The position numbers were made by a program, and so were the translations under genes. Positions 1 to 5,702 of a stretch of DNA of 12,517 nt are shown one piece after another; positions within the stretch are counted from its first letter, which is position 1; every line of letters begins with the position of its first letter. The notes below the pieces were generated by a model. The model made no database searches and was not told where the DNA came from. It saw only the letters and a program-made list of their open reading frames with translations. The stretch is from contig NZ_DKLM01000064.1 of the NCBI RefSeq assembly GCF_002455975.1, positions 1 to 12,517 on the forward strand, in the 5' to 3' direction. The stretch comes from Clostridium sp. UBA6640 (GTDB lineage Bacteria > Bacillota > Clostridia > Clostridiales > Clostridiaceae).

Positions 1-15
1 CAAAAAAGCCTGTAA

Positions 16-210
16 TTATGGCACTTTTCTGCTTTCGTCCTTTTGTTCTATGTGTTCTATCGAAAAATGCCCAGCCAGCCGGATTGTGCGGAAATCGACG
101 CCCCTGCCATTTTCAGCATTGATTGTTGCACCCTCTCCGACATTGAAGCCGAGTAAAAGCATGTCCGCCAAAGGCCCAGGCAATCTTGCCGGGGTTTGCC
201 CCCCTATATA
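16..210 (-). other. Unrecognised minus-strand open frame, possible gene remnant
   Basis: A minus-strand frame reads through this stretch and stops at 16-18. It contains the phrases LLLGFNVGEGATINAENG and GVDFRTIRLAGHFSIEHIEQ. I do not recognise the family. The frame has no start codon with a ribosome binding site of its own; the next ATG in frame lies far upstream inside the SprT-like remnant. The DNA is clearly richer in G+C than the rest of the window, as in the neighbouring mobile-element region. It may be the tail of a gene truncated by a deletion, or a non-coding end of the element that happens to be open. The opposite strand is also open here, so coding status is uncertain. Confidence 0.2.
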
Positions 211-469
211 CAAGCACAAAAGCGCCAGTCGAGGTATCATCCCCGGCTGGTGCTTTTTTGTTTTCAGTCTTCTCGCTCGAAAGGTATTCAGCGCAAAGGT
301 TAATCTCCCGGTGCACTTCATTCTCAGCTTTCCATACCTCCTGTACGCTGCACCAGCCATCCGGAGATACGGTGATGATCGAACGGTTGAAATCTTCATT
401 GTAAAAGTAGCCCTTGAATAAGTCAAAAAGCTCCTCGACTTCCTTTACGATTGCGGAGATCTCTAGCAT
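113..469 (-). pseudogene. Truncated SprT-like domain protein (N-terminal part only)
   Basis: The start is the ATG at 467-469, with a GGAGG (478-482 on the complement) eight bases upstream. Residues 1-63 resemble the N-terminal part of SprT-like proteins carried by clostridial conjugative elements: an acidic helix (EVEELFDLF), ITVSPD, GWCSVQEVWK, and the EINLCAEYL segment that normally comes just before the zinc-binding HExxH helix. That helix never appears. After residue 63 the frame becomes unrelated sequence and runs straight through a hairpin terminator (218-259). A few residues usually found between SPD and GWC also seem to be missing. I infer a gene truncated by deletion, with no metallopeptidase function. 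The family call rests on memory of the motif pattern, so it is moderate. Confidence 0.45.
218..259 (+). terminator. Hairpin terminator in the mobile-element region
   Basis: A 13-bp stem (218-230 with 245-257, including two G-U pairs in plus-strand RNA) closes a 14-base loop and ends in six T residues. The minus-strand version has A-rich/T-rich flanks too but would carry two C-A mismatches, so plus-strand termination is favoured. It sits inside the frame of the truncated SprT-like gene, which supports the view that this frame is not intact. Confidence 0.6.
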
Positions 470-671
470 TATACTTACCTCCGTTAAAGATATGTTTCAA
501 CTTCTCTGTGGCTCACAGCTTACATATTCACGGTGGAAAAACAAGCTCTAAAACGTATTTTTTATACTTTTTTTATTATGAAGCCCACTGCCCGCCGGCT
601 CACCCCGGAAAGCGGTAGGACTTTTTAATTTTTGATTTTATGAATAATTTAAAAAAATATAAAAAAACCTA
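470..671. other. Intergenic region between divergent genes
   Basis: This 200-base stretch separates the minus-strand SprT-like remnant from the promoter of the GntR gene. It holds a G+C-rich patch at about 581-628 followed by A/T-rich sequence. A 16-codon frame starting at ATG 578 lies in that patch, but it has no clear ribosome binding site and I do not call it a gene. Confidence 0.4.
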
Positions 672-700
672 TTGATAAAACTGATCTTTCTGATTATACT
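672..700 (+). promoter_or_regulatory. Sigma-A-type promoter of the GntR-ABC operon
   Basis: TTGATA (672-677) and TATACT (695-700) are separated by exactly 17 bases, a close match to the vegetative consensus. The predicted transcript starts near 707, about 30 bases before the TTG start codon of the GntR gene. Confidence 0.75.
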
Positions 701-726
701 GTATATGTAGTTAAATGTACAGTATA
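695..726. promoter_or_regulatory. Palindromic operator over the -10 box, likely bound by the GntR repressor
   Basis: TATACTGTA (695-703) and TACAGTATA (718-726) are perfect 9-bp inverted copies separated by 14 bases. The left arm contains the whole -10 box and the right arm ends just before the ribosome binding site of the GntR gene. A dimer bound here would block RNA polymerase, so autorepression by the YtrA-type regulator encoded next is the natural inference. Binding itself is not shown by sequence. Confidence 0.7.
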
Positions 727-737
727 GGAGTGATGAT

Positions 738-1118
738 TTGAATATTGTTATATCGAATAGTTCCAGCCTACCGATTTATGAGCAAATAAAAGAGCAGGTA
801 AAGGCTCAAATATTATCAGGGGAACTGGTAGAAGATGAAATTCTCCCCTCGCTTCGGCAGTTGGCAAAGGACTTAAAAATAAGTGTGCTGACTACTACGC
901 GGGCATACAATGAGCTTGAACAGGAAGGATTTATTACAAGTCGACAAGGTAAGGGCTTTTTTGTTATGTCGAGTAGTTCTAATCTTATCCGTGAGCAACT
1001 TATCAAGGAAGTGGAAAACAACTTAAACAATGCGATACAAGCAGCACAGAGAGTGTCCATGACTGATGATGAAATTATCAGCCTTTTACGGCTTTTATTG
1101 GAGGTAAAAAATGACTAA
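738..1118 (+). CDS. GntR family transcriptional regulator, YtrA subfamily
   Basis: This 126-residue protein is a short DNA-binding repressor. Residues 9-78 form a GntR winged helix: LPIYEQIKEQVKAQILSGEL, the recognition-helix region LRQLAKDLKISVLTTTRAYN, then ELEQEGFITSRQGKGFFV, the usual wing. Only about 45 residues follow, which is typical of the YtrA subfamily; these have a short helical dimerisation tail instead of a ligand-binding domain and usually sit beside ABC transporter genes. The start is TTG at 738, seven bases after GGAG (727-730); the nearby ATG at 733 is out of frame and stops at once. The stop overlaps the ATPase gene by 8 bases, implying translational coupling. The palindrome at 695-726 is its probable target. 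The inducing signal is unknown; in related systems it is often cell-envelope stress or an antibiotic. Confidence 0.92.
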   Translation: MNIVISNSSSLPIYEQIKEQVKAQILSGELVEDEILPSLRQLAKDLKISVLTTTRAYNELEQEGFITSRQGKGFFVMSSSSNLIREQLIKEVENNLNNAIQAAQRVSMTDDEIISLLRLLLEVKND

Positions 1119-1971
1119 TAACTATTTAGAATTAACCGGCGTAAGCAAGAGCTTTCCCGGCTTCAAGCTGAATAATATCAGCCTTTCCTTGCCCAAAGGG
1201 TATATCATGGGACTTGTCGGCCCGAATGGAGCCGGAAAGACAACGACAATACAGCTTATTCTTAATATGTTGGAAAAGGACGCGGGAGAGATTTTGGTCT
1301 TCGGCAAAGACAATGTAAAAAGTGAAAATGCCATTAAGCAGGATATTGGTGTTGTGTTCAACAGCATATTTTATGTGGATAGCTGGACGGTAAAGGACAC
1401 GGAAAAAGCAATATCTATCTTTTACGAGGATTGGAAACATGATATTTTCAGCGAAATGGTAAAACGCTTTGATTTGCCACAAGGAAAAAAGGTGAGAGAG
1501 TTATCGCGTGGTATGCAAATGAAACTAATGCTTGCTTGCGCTTTCTCACATAACGCGAAACTGCTGATACTTGACGAGCCAACAAGCGGGCTTGACCCTG
1601 TAACCCGTAGCGAGTTTTTAGAAATCCTGCAAGAGTATATAAAAGATGGTGAAAGAAGCGTTTTATTCTCCACTCACATTACAACAGACTTAGAACGGGT
1701 TGCCGATTACATCACGTTTGTAAATCATGGGAAATTGATTTTTACCGGCAGTATGGATGACTTATTAAGCAGTTATCGACTTATCAAAGGCAGACCGCGA
1801 GATTTAACGGCTGAGCTTGAAAAAAGCATTATCGGTTTGCGTAAAACCAATATGGGCTTTGAAGGACTTATCGGCGCGAAAGAAGCGGCCCAATATAAGG
1901 ATTATGTCTTTGATACCGCGACAATTGATGATATTGTTATCGGCATTAGCAAAGGGGGTGCAAGGAAATGA
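1111..1971 (+). CDS. ABC transporter ATP-binding protein (YtrB-like)
   Basis: This 286-residue ATPase is the energy-coupling subunit for the permease that follows. It carries Walker A GPNGAGKT at residues 37-44, the signature LSRGMQMK at 131-138 (a variant of LSGGQ), Walker B LLILDEP at 151-157, D-loop SGLD at 159-162 and H-loop STHIT at 187-191. The Q-loop position reads VVFNS, so the usual glutamine appears to be asparagine. The last 70 residues are an accessory tail typical of exporters paired with ABC-2 membrane proteins. The start at 1111 follows GGAGG (1100-1104) and overlaps the GntR gene; the stop overlaps the permease start in an ATGA arrangement, so the three genes form one unit. 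By analogy with YtrA operons the complex probably acts in export or envelope defence. The substrate cannot be deduced. Confidence 0.93.
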   Translation: MTNNYLELTGVSKSFPGFKLNNISLSLPKGYIMGLVGPNGAGKTTTIQLILNMLEKDAGEILVFGKDNVKSENAIKQDIGVVFNSIFYVDSWTVKDTEKAISIFYEDWKHDIFSEMVKRFDLPQGKKVRELSRGMQMKLMLACAFSHNAKLLILDEPTSGLDPVTRSEFLEILQEYIKDGERSVLFSTHITTDLERVADYITFVNHGKLIFTGSMDDLLSSYRLIKGRPRDLTAELEKSIIGLRKTNMGFEGLIGAKEAAQYKDYVFDTATIDDIVIGISKGGARK

Positions 1972-2618
1972 CAGGCGTTTTGAGGATTATAAAACTGGAT
2001 TTTTTCACAATGAAATCACAGTTTGGCGTGTATTTATCATTAGTGTTAGCAGTAATGATGTTTGGGTTCATGGGTTCGTCTGTTAACATATTGTGTATCA
2101 CTGGCGCATGGTTTGTGGCGTTGATGTCCTCTAATATTTTTGCCATCCAGGAAAAGAACGACCTTGATTGCTTATACGGTTCAGTTTCCGTTAGTTTGAA
2201 AGATATAGTGCTTGGGCGATATGTTTATACCTTTCTGAACTATTTTATATCGTTTATCATGGTGATCGTTATGTATTTTAGCTTTGTAGTGTTTCAAAGC
2301 AGAGCGTTAAAGCTATCCGAAATTATACTTGGGTTCAGCGCGTCATTGTTAGTTTTCTCTACTATCACAGGAATACAAATGCCATTGTACTTCAAGATGG
2401 GCTACACAAAAGCAAAGGTTTGGTCTATGATTCCGTTTGTTGCGGTAATGGCTTTAGTTGCAATACCATCTTTTGTCCCTGCACTATCAGGCATAATCGA
2501 GTTTATGCAAACTAATAGAAGTATTTTGATTGTGGGCGTCATATTGGCAAGTTGTATTATCCAATTCCTTTCATATCGAATTTCAGTTGTTGCTTATCGC
2601 AAACGGAAAAGAGGATGA
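1968..2618 (+). CDS. ABC-2 type membrane permease subunit
   Basis: This 216-residue membrane protein starts in the ATGA overlap with the ATPase gene. It has six likely membrane spans at about residues 18-35, 38-58, 86-106, 117-139, 150-172 and 185-205, and a basic tail (YRKRKRG) predicted to be cytoplasmic. Between spans 2 and 3 lies EKNDLDCLYGSVSVSLKDIV followed by LGRYV. This corresponds to the conserved loop of small ABC-2 permeases, where a leucine-rich SL/PIS-K-DIV motif precedes RY. There is no extracellular domain. It should form a homodimer with two ATPase subunits. GC content matches the two upstream genes, so the operon probably moved as a block. I cannot tell export of peptides, lipids or drugs from the sequence. 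Confidence 0.85.
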   Translation: MTGVLRIIKLDFFTMKSQFGVYLSLVLAVMMFGFMGSSVNILCITGAWFVALMSSNIFAIQEKNDLDCLYGSVSVSLKDIVLGRYVYTFLNYFISFIMVIVMYFSFVVFQSRALKLSEIILGFSASLLVFSTITGIQMPLYFKMGYTKAKVWSMIPFVAVMALVAIPSFVPALSGIIEFMQTNRSILIVGVILASCIIQFLSYRISVVAYRKRKRG

Positions 2619-2622
2619 TTAC

Positions 2623-2835
2623 ATGAAATGTAGAATCTGTAAAAAACGCATGACTGGCATTTATTTAGATTTTCACTAAGAGTATAGCAGTCTGACAAAA
2701 AAAGCTGTGAATGTTCCGGCTTGCCGATGTCCAAAATGCGATAAGGTAATTGTTCCCGACTTGATATTGGCAAGACTAAAAGGGTATGTAGCGCAGGAAT
2801 GCGATAATATTATTGATTTTGCAAAGCACGAATAA
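2623..2835 (+). pseudogene. Small zinc-ribbon protein interrupted by an in-frame TAA
   Basis: An ATG at 2623 lies four bases after the permease stop, with GAGG (2611-2614) upstream. The frame reads MKCRICKKRMTGIYLDFH and then meets TAA at 2677-2679. The same frame continues after this stop without another interruption for 51 codons to the TAA at 2833-2835, including ACRCPKCDKVIVPDLILARL and a final IIDFAKHE. With the stop read as a sense codon it would be a 70-residue protein with two CxxC pairs (C3/C6 and C36/C39), a zinc-ribbon arrangement. I infer a former fourth gene of the operon inactivated by one substitution. Two separate peptides or stop readthrough are possible but less likely. Its function is unknown; the position suggests an accessory to the regulator or transporter. 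Confidence 0.6.
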
Positions 2836-3059
2836 CAAGAGGAAGAAGATTTTGTAGTTCTGCATATATTTGGCTTAATGTAATGACCCTTTACGCTGTG
2901 ATTGAGATTGTGTATTAAAACTTGTACTTGCTAATAGTAACGCTTTGCGGCAATTATGCTTAGAAAGGAATACACACATCGTCTTCTGCAAAATGCGAGT
3001 GTTCCTCCTCTTTTTTTCGCTTGCATAATAAAAATCTGCATCACAATTAGGGAATGCCA
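2836..3059. other. Non-coding end of the foreign segment
   Basis: No convincing gene is seen between the zinc-ribbon remnant and the transposase remnant. A 64-codon minus-strand frame (2875-3069) is open but has no recognisable domain and no good ribosome binding site. No intrinsic terminator for the upstream operon stands out: one weak 7-bp hairpin with a long loop lies around 2994-3026. The drop from mid-range to very low GC falls near 3040-3100, so the edge of the imported DNA is probably here. Confidence 0.4.
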
Positions 3060-3073
3060 TTACTGACATTCCC
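3050..3073. repeat. Short perfect inverted repeat near the transposase remnant
   Basis: GGGAATG (3050-3056) and CATTCCC (3067-3073) are perfect 7-bp inverted copies separated by 10 bases. They lie at the 3' end of the transposase-like frame. No run of T follows on either strand, so this is not a convincing terminator. It may be part of an element end. Confidence 0.35.
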
Positions 3074-3284
3074 TTCCTATTACTATTCTATTTTTCATCA
3101 TACTCTTCACTGTCTTAAATCCTTTAGGAAATATATGTTGAGTTATTTTACCTATGGATTCTAATACATTCATAGTAACTCGTATTTTATGTCCGTCATC
3201 ATAATCCTCATACCAAAACGTAATTTTTTCTCCATCATATTTTTCTACTAGTATCTCTTTAACGGCTATCGTCTTAGCCTTCAT
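3060..3284 (-). pseudogene. C-terminal remnant of an IS91-family-like transposase
   Basis: The minus-strand frame of 74 residues contains VEKYDGEKITFWYEDYDDGH and, further on, ESIGKITQHIFPKGFKTVKS. This resembles the last part of IS91-type (Y2, rolling-circle) transposases, where a YDGKxVTFWYxxxxD strand is followed by an EFIxxLxxHIPxxGFxxxRYYG segment. Here the RYYG part is already altered (KSMMKNR). There is no ribosome binding site before the ATG at 3284, and a stop lies two codons upstream in frame. The catalytic domain with HUH and tyrosine motifs is absent. I infer a decayed insertion-sequence fragment beside the foreign segment. The family assignment is from remembered motif spacing and is moderate. 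Confidence 0.5.
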
Positions 3285-3697
3285 ATATTAATGTTACAAC
3301 AAGTTATCCACAGATTTGAAATTTTATAATTTCCTATAGAATAAAAAAAGTTGTAATTTAATTTATTACCAAATTACAACTTATAATAAAAATATAAATT
3401 TCCTTTTTAATCCTTAATTAAAGAAATCTATTTTTATCTATTATCACAATAATTTTAGGCAATTCTTGTCTTAGAATAAGAGTTGCTATATTGCTTATAA
3501 AAGGAAAAGCTAGATAATTGCAGAATATTATCATAGAAATGGGTAGGGTTTATGTGGCTCGTCACAATAAAAATATTTTATTATTTATAAAAAATCTATT
3601 GGCCACCATAGGTGCTCCAGTTTTGATATAAGAAATGATTGCCTCTATAGAAGCATTGCATTGGAGTATGAATGAAAATAGAAAATTGGAAAATTAA
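3285..3697. other. Gene-poor AT-rich region with decayed sequence
   Basis: About 400 bases hold no intact gene. A minus-strand frame at 3562-3693 (flanked by stops, no start with ribosome binding site) encodes the phrase CNASIEAIISYIKTGAPMVA, which looks protein-like and may be a gene fragment. An imperfect 9-bp inverted repeat lies at 3459-3486 and a perfect 12-bp one at 3348-3382. The rest is low-complexity A/T sequence. Confidence 0.35.
3341..3382 (-). terminator. Possible A/T-rich terminator on the minus strand
   Basis: AAGTTGTAATTT (3348-3359) and AAATTACAACTT (3371-3382) form a perfect 12-bp stem around an 11-base loop. Read on the minus strand the stem runs straight into seven T residues, as in an intrinsic terminator. 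No intact minus-strand gene lies upstream for it to serve, so it may be a leftover of a lost gene. Confidence 0.4.
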
Positions 3698-3786
3698 TTG
3701 TAAATGCTGTACACTATTATAAATATTAACGCTTTTCTCTAAAAACTCTTTTAAAAATTATCTATAGATGATTGGAGGTATTTGTT

Positions 3787-4251
3787 ATGTCAAATATTAT
3801 TATAAGAGAGTATAAAACTCAAGATTGGTCACGTATCGAGGAAATACATGATTGTGCTAGAAAAATAGAGCTTCAATTTGCTGGGCTTAAGGATGCATTT
3901 ATACCGCTTGCTCAGGCGGCCATTGATGAGGAATTATTTGATTATACAGTGGTAGTTGGTCAATTAAATGATAGTGTAGTAGGGTTCGTGGCGTATTCAG
4001 AAGATGAAATTGCATGGCTTTATATAGATCCTAATGCTATGAGACAGGGTGTTGGAAAAAGTTTAGTTAAATATGCCATTGAAAATACAACTTGTAGGCC
4101 GCTTATGTTAGAGGTTTTGGTCGGAAATGAGCCTGCCTTACGATTATATGAGGCAATGGGGTTTGAAACCTTAGAGATTCTTTCAGGTTCAATGCCTGGA
4201 AATGAGTCCTTCAAAGTGTCTGTACATTCCATGCAGCTGAAAACAACGTAG
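3787..4251 (+). CDS. GNAT family N-acetyltransferase
   Basis: This 154-residue protein is predicted to transfer an acetyl group from acetyl-CoA to an unidentified amine. The core GNAT motif A spans residues 76-100: a beta strand (IAWLYIDP) followed by the acetyl-CoA pyrophosphate loop RQGVGK (86-91) and the helix SLVKYAIE. The C-terminal motif B region reads NEPALRLYEAMGFE (114-127), the usual NxxAxxLYxxxGF pattern. The start is ATG 3787, eight bases after GGAGG (3774-3778); a TTG at 3772 is in frame but overlaps that ribosome binding site and is rejected. The length is normal for a single-domain member. It stands alone, closed by a strong terminator at 4350-4386. Targets could be a small molecule, antibiotic or protein N-terminus; the sequence does not tell. 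Confidence 0.9.
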   Translation: MSNIIIREYKTQDWSRIEEIHDCARKIELQFAGLKDAFIPLAQAAIDEELFDYTVVVGQLNDSVVGFVAYSEDEIAWLYIDPNAMRQGVGKSLVKYAIENTTCRPLMLEVLVGNEPALRLYEAMGFETLEILSGSMPGNESFKVSVHSMQLKTT

Positions 4252-4349
4252 TATAATCAAAGTGCAATTTAAAGACATAGGAACATGAAATACTGTTGGA
4301 AATTTCTTAGAAATGGACAGAATAAGTCAATTACCATAAATAGTTGTGC

Positions 4350-4386
4350 CAACGTAGTATGATGACATACTACGTTGCTGTTTTTT
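4350..4386 (+). terminator. Intrinsic terminator after the acetyltransferase gene
   Basis: CAACGTAGTATG (4350-4361) pairs perfectly with CATACTACGTTG (4366-4377) around the loop ATGA, followed by TTTTTT at 4381-4386. The left arm's first 11 bases also occur at 4244-4254, across the stop codon of the acetyltransferase gene. Confidence 0.9.
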
Positions 4387-4423
4387 AGATGCTTAAAATA
4401 AAGACTTATATTTATTCTTTGTT

Positions 4424-4453
4424 TTGCAGGTTTATACGCTCAAAGTCTATAAT
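4424..4453 (+). promoter_or_regulatory. Predicted promoter of the iron-sulfur flavoprotein gene
   Basis: TTGCAG (4424-4429) and TATAAT (4448-4453) are separated by 18 bases. The -10 box is perfect. Transcription would begin near 4460, giving a leader of about 105 bases in which I see no known riboswitch. Confidence 0.6.
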
Positions 4454-4566
4454 AATAAATGCTACATAAAACTAGGTTACTAACAGAAAAGTGCGTACTT
4501 GTTAATTAGGTTATGAAGGCATATAATAACATCATTAAAGATATAAATTGTATGGGGGTATATATT

Positions 4567-5202
4567 ATGAAAGTAATTGCTTTTAATGGAAGTCCTAAAA
4601 AGAATGGAAACACTTATGAAGCAATAAAGGCCGTAGGTGTAGAATTAGAAAAAGAAAACATAGAATTAGAGATTATTCACATGGGAAACAAACTAATACA
4701 AGGGTGTTTGGCATGTAACGGATGTGGCAGAAACAGAAATGAAAAGTGTGTTATTGACAATGATGAAGTGAATCAGTGGATTCAAAAAATGAAGGATGCA
4801 GATGGAATTATTTTGGCATCTCCTGTATACTACTCAGCTATAGCAGGAACTATGAAATCATTTTTAGACCGTGCATTTTATGTAGCCTCTGCAAATGGAG
4901 GAATGTTTAGACATAAAGTGGGAGCTAGTGTAGTTGCAGTGAGAAGATCTGGAGGAGTTCCAGCATTTAATCAACTAAATAATTACATTAACTATTCAGA
5001 AATGGTAATGCCTACATCAAATTATTGGAATGTAGTTTATGGTACAGTTCCAGGTGAAGCAACTAAAGATGAAGAAGGAATGCAAATTATGAGAGTTTTA
5101 GGTAAAAATATGTCATGGCTTATGAATGTTATTGAAGCTGGTAAAGAGAATGTAGAAGAAAATGATAAGGAACGTAAAGTATTTACGAACTTTATAAGAT
5201 AG
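4567..5202 (+). CDS. Iron-sulfur flavoprotein / NADPH-dependent FMN reductase family protein
   Basis: This 211-residue cytoplasmic flavodoxin-fold protein probably carries out electron transfer. The FMN phosphate loop is NGSPKKNGNT at residues 7-16, and SPVYYSAIAGTMKSFLDR near 97-114 is the second flavin-contacting segment of this family. Cysteines at 47, 50, 53 and 61 give CX2CX2CX7C, the compact 4Fe-4S motif of archaeal and clostridial iron-sulfur flavoproteins, placing it there rather than among plain FMN reductases. ATG 4567 is preceded by GGGGGT (4554-4559) seven bases upstream; an ATG at 4513 in the same frame has no ribosome binding site and would add 18 residues not seen in the family. 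It is monocistronic. Known relatives accept electrons from ferredoxin or reduce oxygen and peroxide; the partner here is unknown. Confidence 0.88.
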   Translation: MKVIAFNGSPKKNGNTYEAIKAVGVELEKENIELEIIHMGNKLIQGCLACNGCGRNRNEKCVIDNDEVNQWIQKMKDADGIILASPVYYSAIAGTMKSFLDRAFYVASANGGMFRHKVGASVVAVRRSGGVPAFNQLNNYINYSEMVMPTSNYWNVVYGTVPGEATKDEEGMQIMRVLGKNMSWLMNVIEAGKENVEENDKERKVFTNFIR

Positions 5203-5263
5203 AATTAGTTTATGAAAGAATGAAAATATATCAAGTCATAAATAAATAGATTTTCTGTGAGAT

Positions 5264-5306
5264 AAAAATGAAATGTGTAACGAATTGCTACATATTTCAT
5301 TTTTTA
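5264..5306 (+). terminator. Intrinsic terminator after the flavoprotein gene
   Basis: A 14-bp stem with one G-U pair (5266-5279 with 5289-5302) encloses a 9-base loop and ends in a T run to about 5305. It lies some 60 bases after the stop codon. Confidence 0.85.
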
Positions 5307-5526
5307 TTTGGCTTTATTGAGAAGTTATCAATTTCAGCACTATATTTTGTTACTGATAGTACTGTTAGAAAAAAATTAAAATAGTTAAACTTCTTTACAG
5401 TAAGATTATATTGTAAAGTTTGATGCAGAAGGTATGATTATTAAGTATATAAAAATAATTCTTAGATTTAACAGATTGTTAAAGGGAGATTTCTGTGTTT
5501 TATATAAATTAATTTAATATTATATA
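5307..5526. other. AT-rich intergenic region with an inverted repeat
   Basis: This part of the roughly 400-base gap before the ZIP gene holds no convincing gene. A perfect 7-bp inverted repeat, CTTTACA (5393-5399) with TGTAAAG (5412-5418), could be a regulator site or a weak hairpin. A 37-codon stop-bounded frame at 5404-5517 contains KFDAEGMIIKY, which looks like a protein fragment but has no good start. Confidence 0.35.
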
Positions 5527-5555
5527 TTGATATAAATTATTTAAGAGTATATAAT
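5527..5555 (+). promoter_or_regulatory. Predicted promoter of the ZIP transporter gene
   Basis: TTGATA (5527-5532) and a perfect TATAAT (5550-5555) are separated by 17 bases. Transcription should begin at about 5562, leaving an untranslated leader near 140 bases long. Confidence 0.75.
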
Positions 5556-5561
5556 ATTAAT

Positions 5562-5576
5562 TGATAATCAGTATCA
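5562..5576. promoter_or_regulatory. Fur box at the predicted transcription start of the ZIP gene
   Basis: TGATAATCAGTATCA matches the 7-1-7 Fur consensus TGATAATNATTATCA at all but one position. It begins six bases after the -10 box, so a bound repressor would cover the transcription start. Zur boxes of Firmicutes differ (TCGTAAT type), so iron control is favoured over zinc control. Binding is inferred. Confidence 0.75.
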
Positions 5577-5702
5577 TTTAACTTCATTTATTTGATTATA
5601 CACTTACAGTAGTAAGTAGTAGTTTAATAGAATTACTAAGAATATTAACTTGTTATAAATAATAATTATATTATATTTTGAATTTACTTGGAGGTGACAC
5701 TT

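Noticed and set aside
50..421. A 123-codon plus-strand frame opposite the SprT-like remnant
   Set aside because: It has no ribosome binding site, runs through the terminator hairpin, and mirrors the more plausible minus-strand coding.
544..554. AGCTCTAAAAC, the complement of GTTTTAGAGCT as in type II CRISPR repeats
   Set aside because: Only one 11-base copy occurs, with no repeats, spacers or cas genes nearby; it is a chance match.
1132..1482. Minus-strand open frames across the ABC ATPase gene
   Set aside because: They lie wholly inside a gene with clear Walker motifs and have no start signals of their own.
2875..3069. A 64-codon minus-strand frame at the end of the foreign segment
   Set aside because: No recognisable domain, low-complexity serine/glutamine-rich end and no clear ribosome binding site; kept only as part of the intergenic description.
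3304..3312. TTATCCACA, a perfect DnaA box
   Set aside because: It is a single copy without a cluster, dnaA, dnaN or an origin context, and one such 9-mer is not surprising in AT-rich DNA.
3772..3786. Upstream TTG start for the acetyltransferase
   Set aside because: The codon overlaps the GGAGG that serves ATG 3787, so it cannot be the main start.
5404..5517. Short frame containing KFDAEGMIIKY, reminiscent of SnoaL-like proteins
   Set aside because: Only 37 codons, no start with a ribosome binding site and a low-complexity remainder; too little to call a gene fragment.
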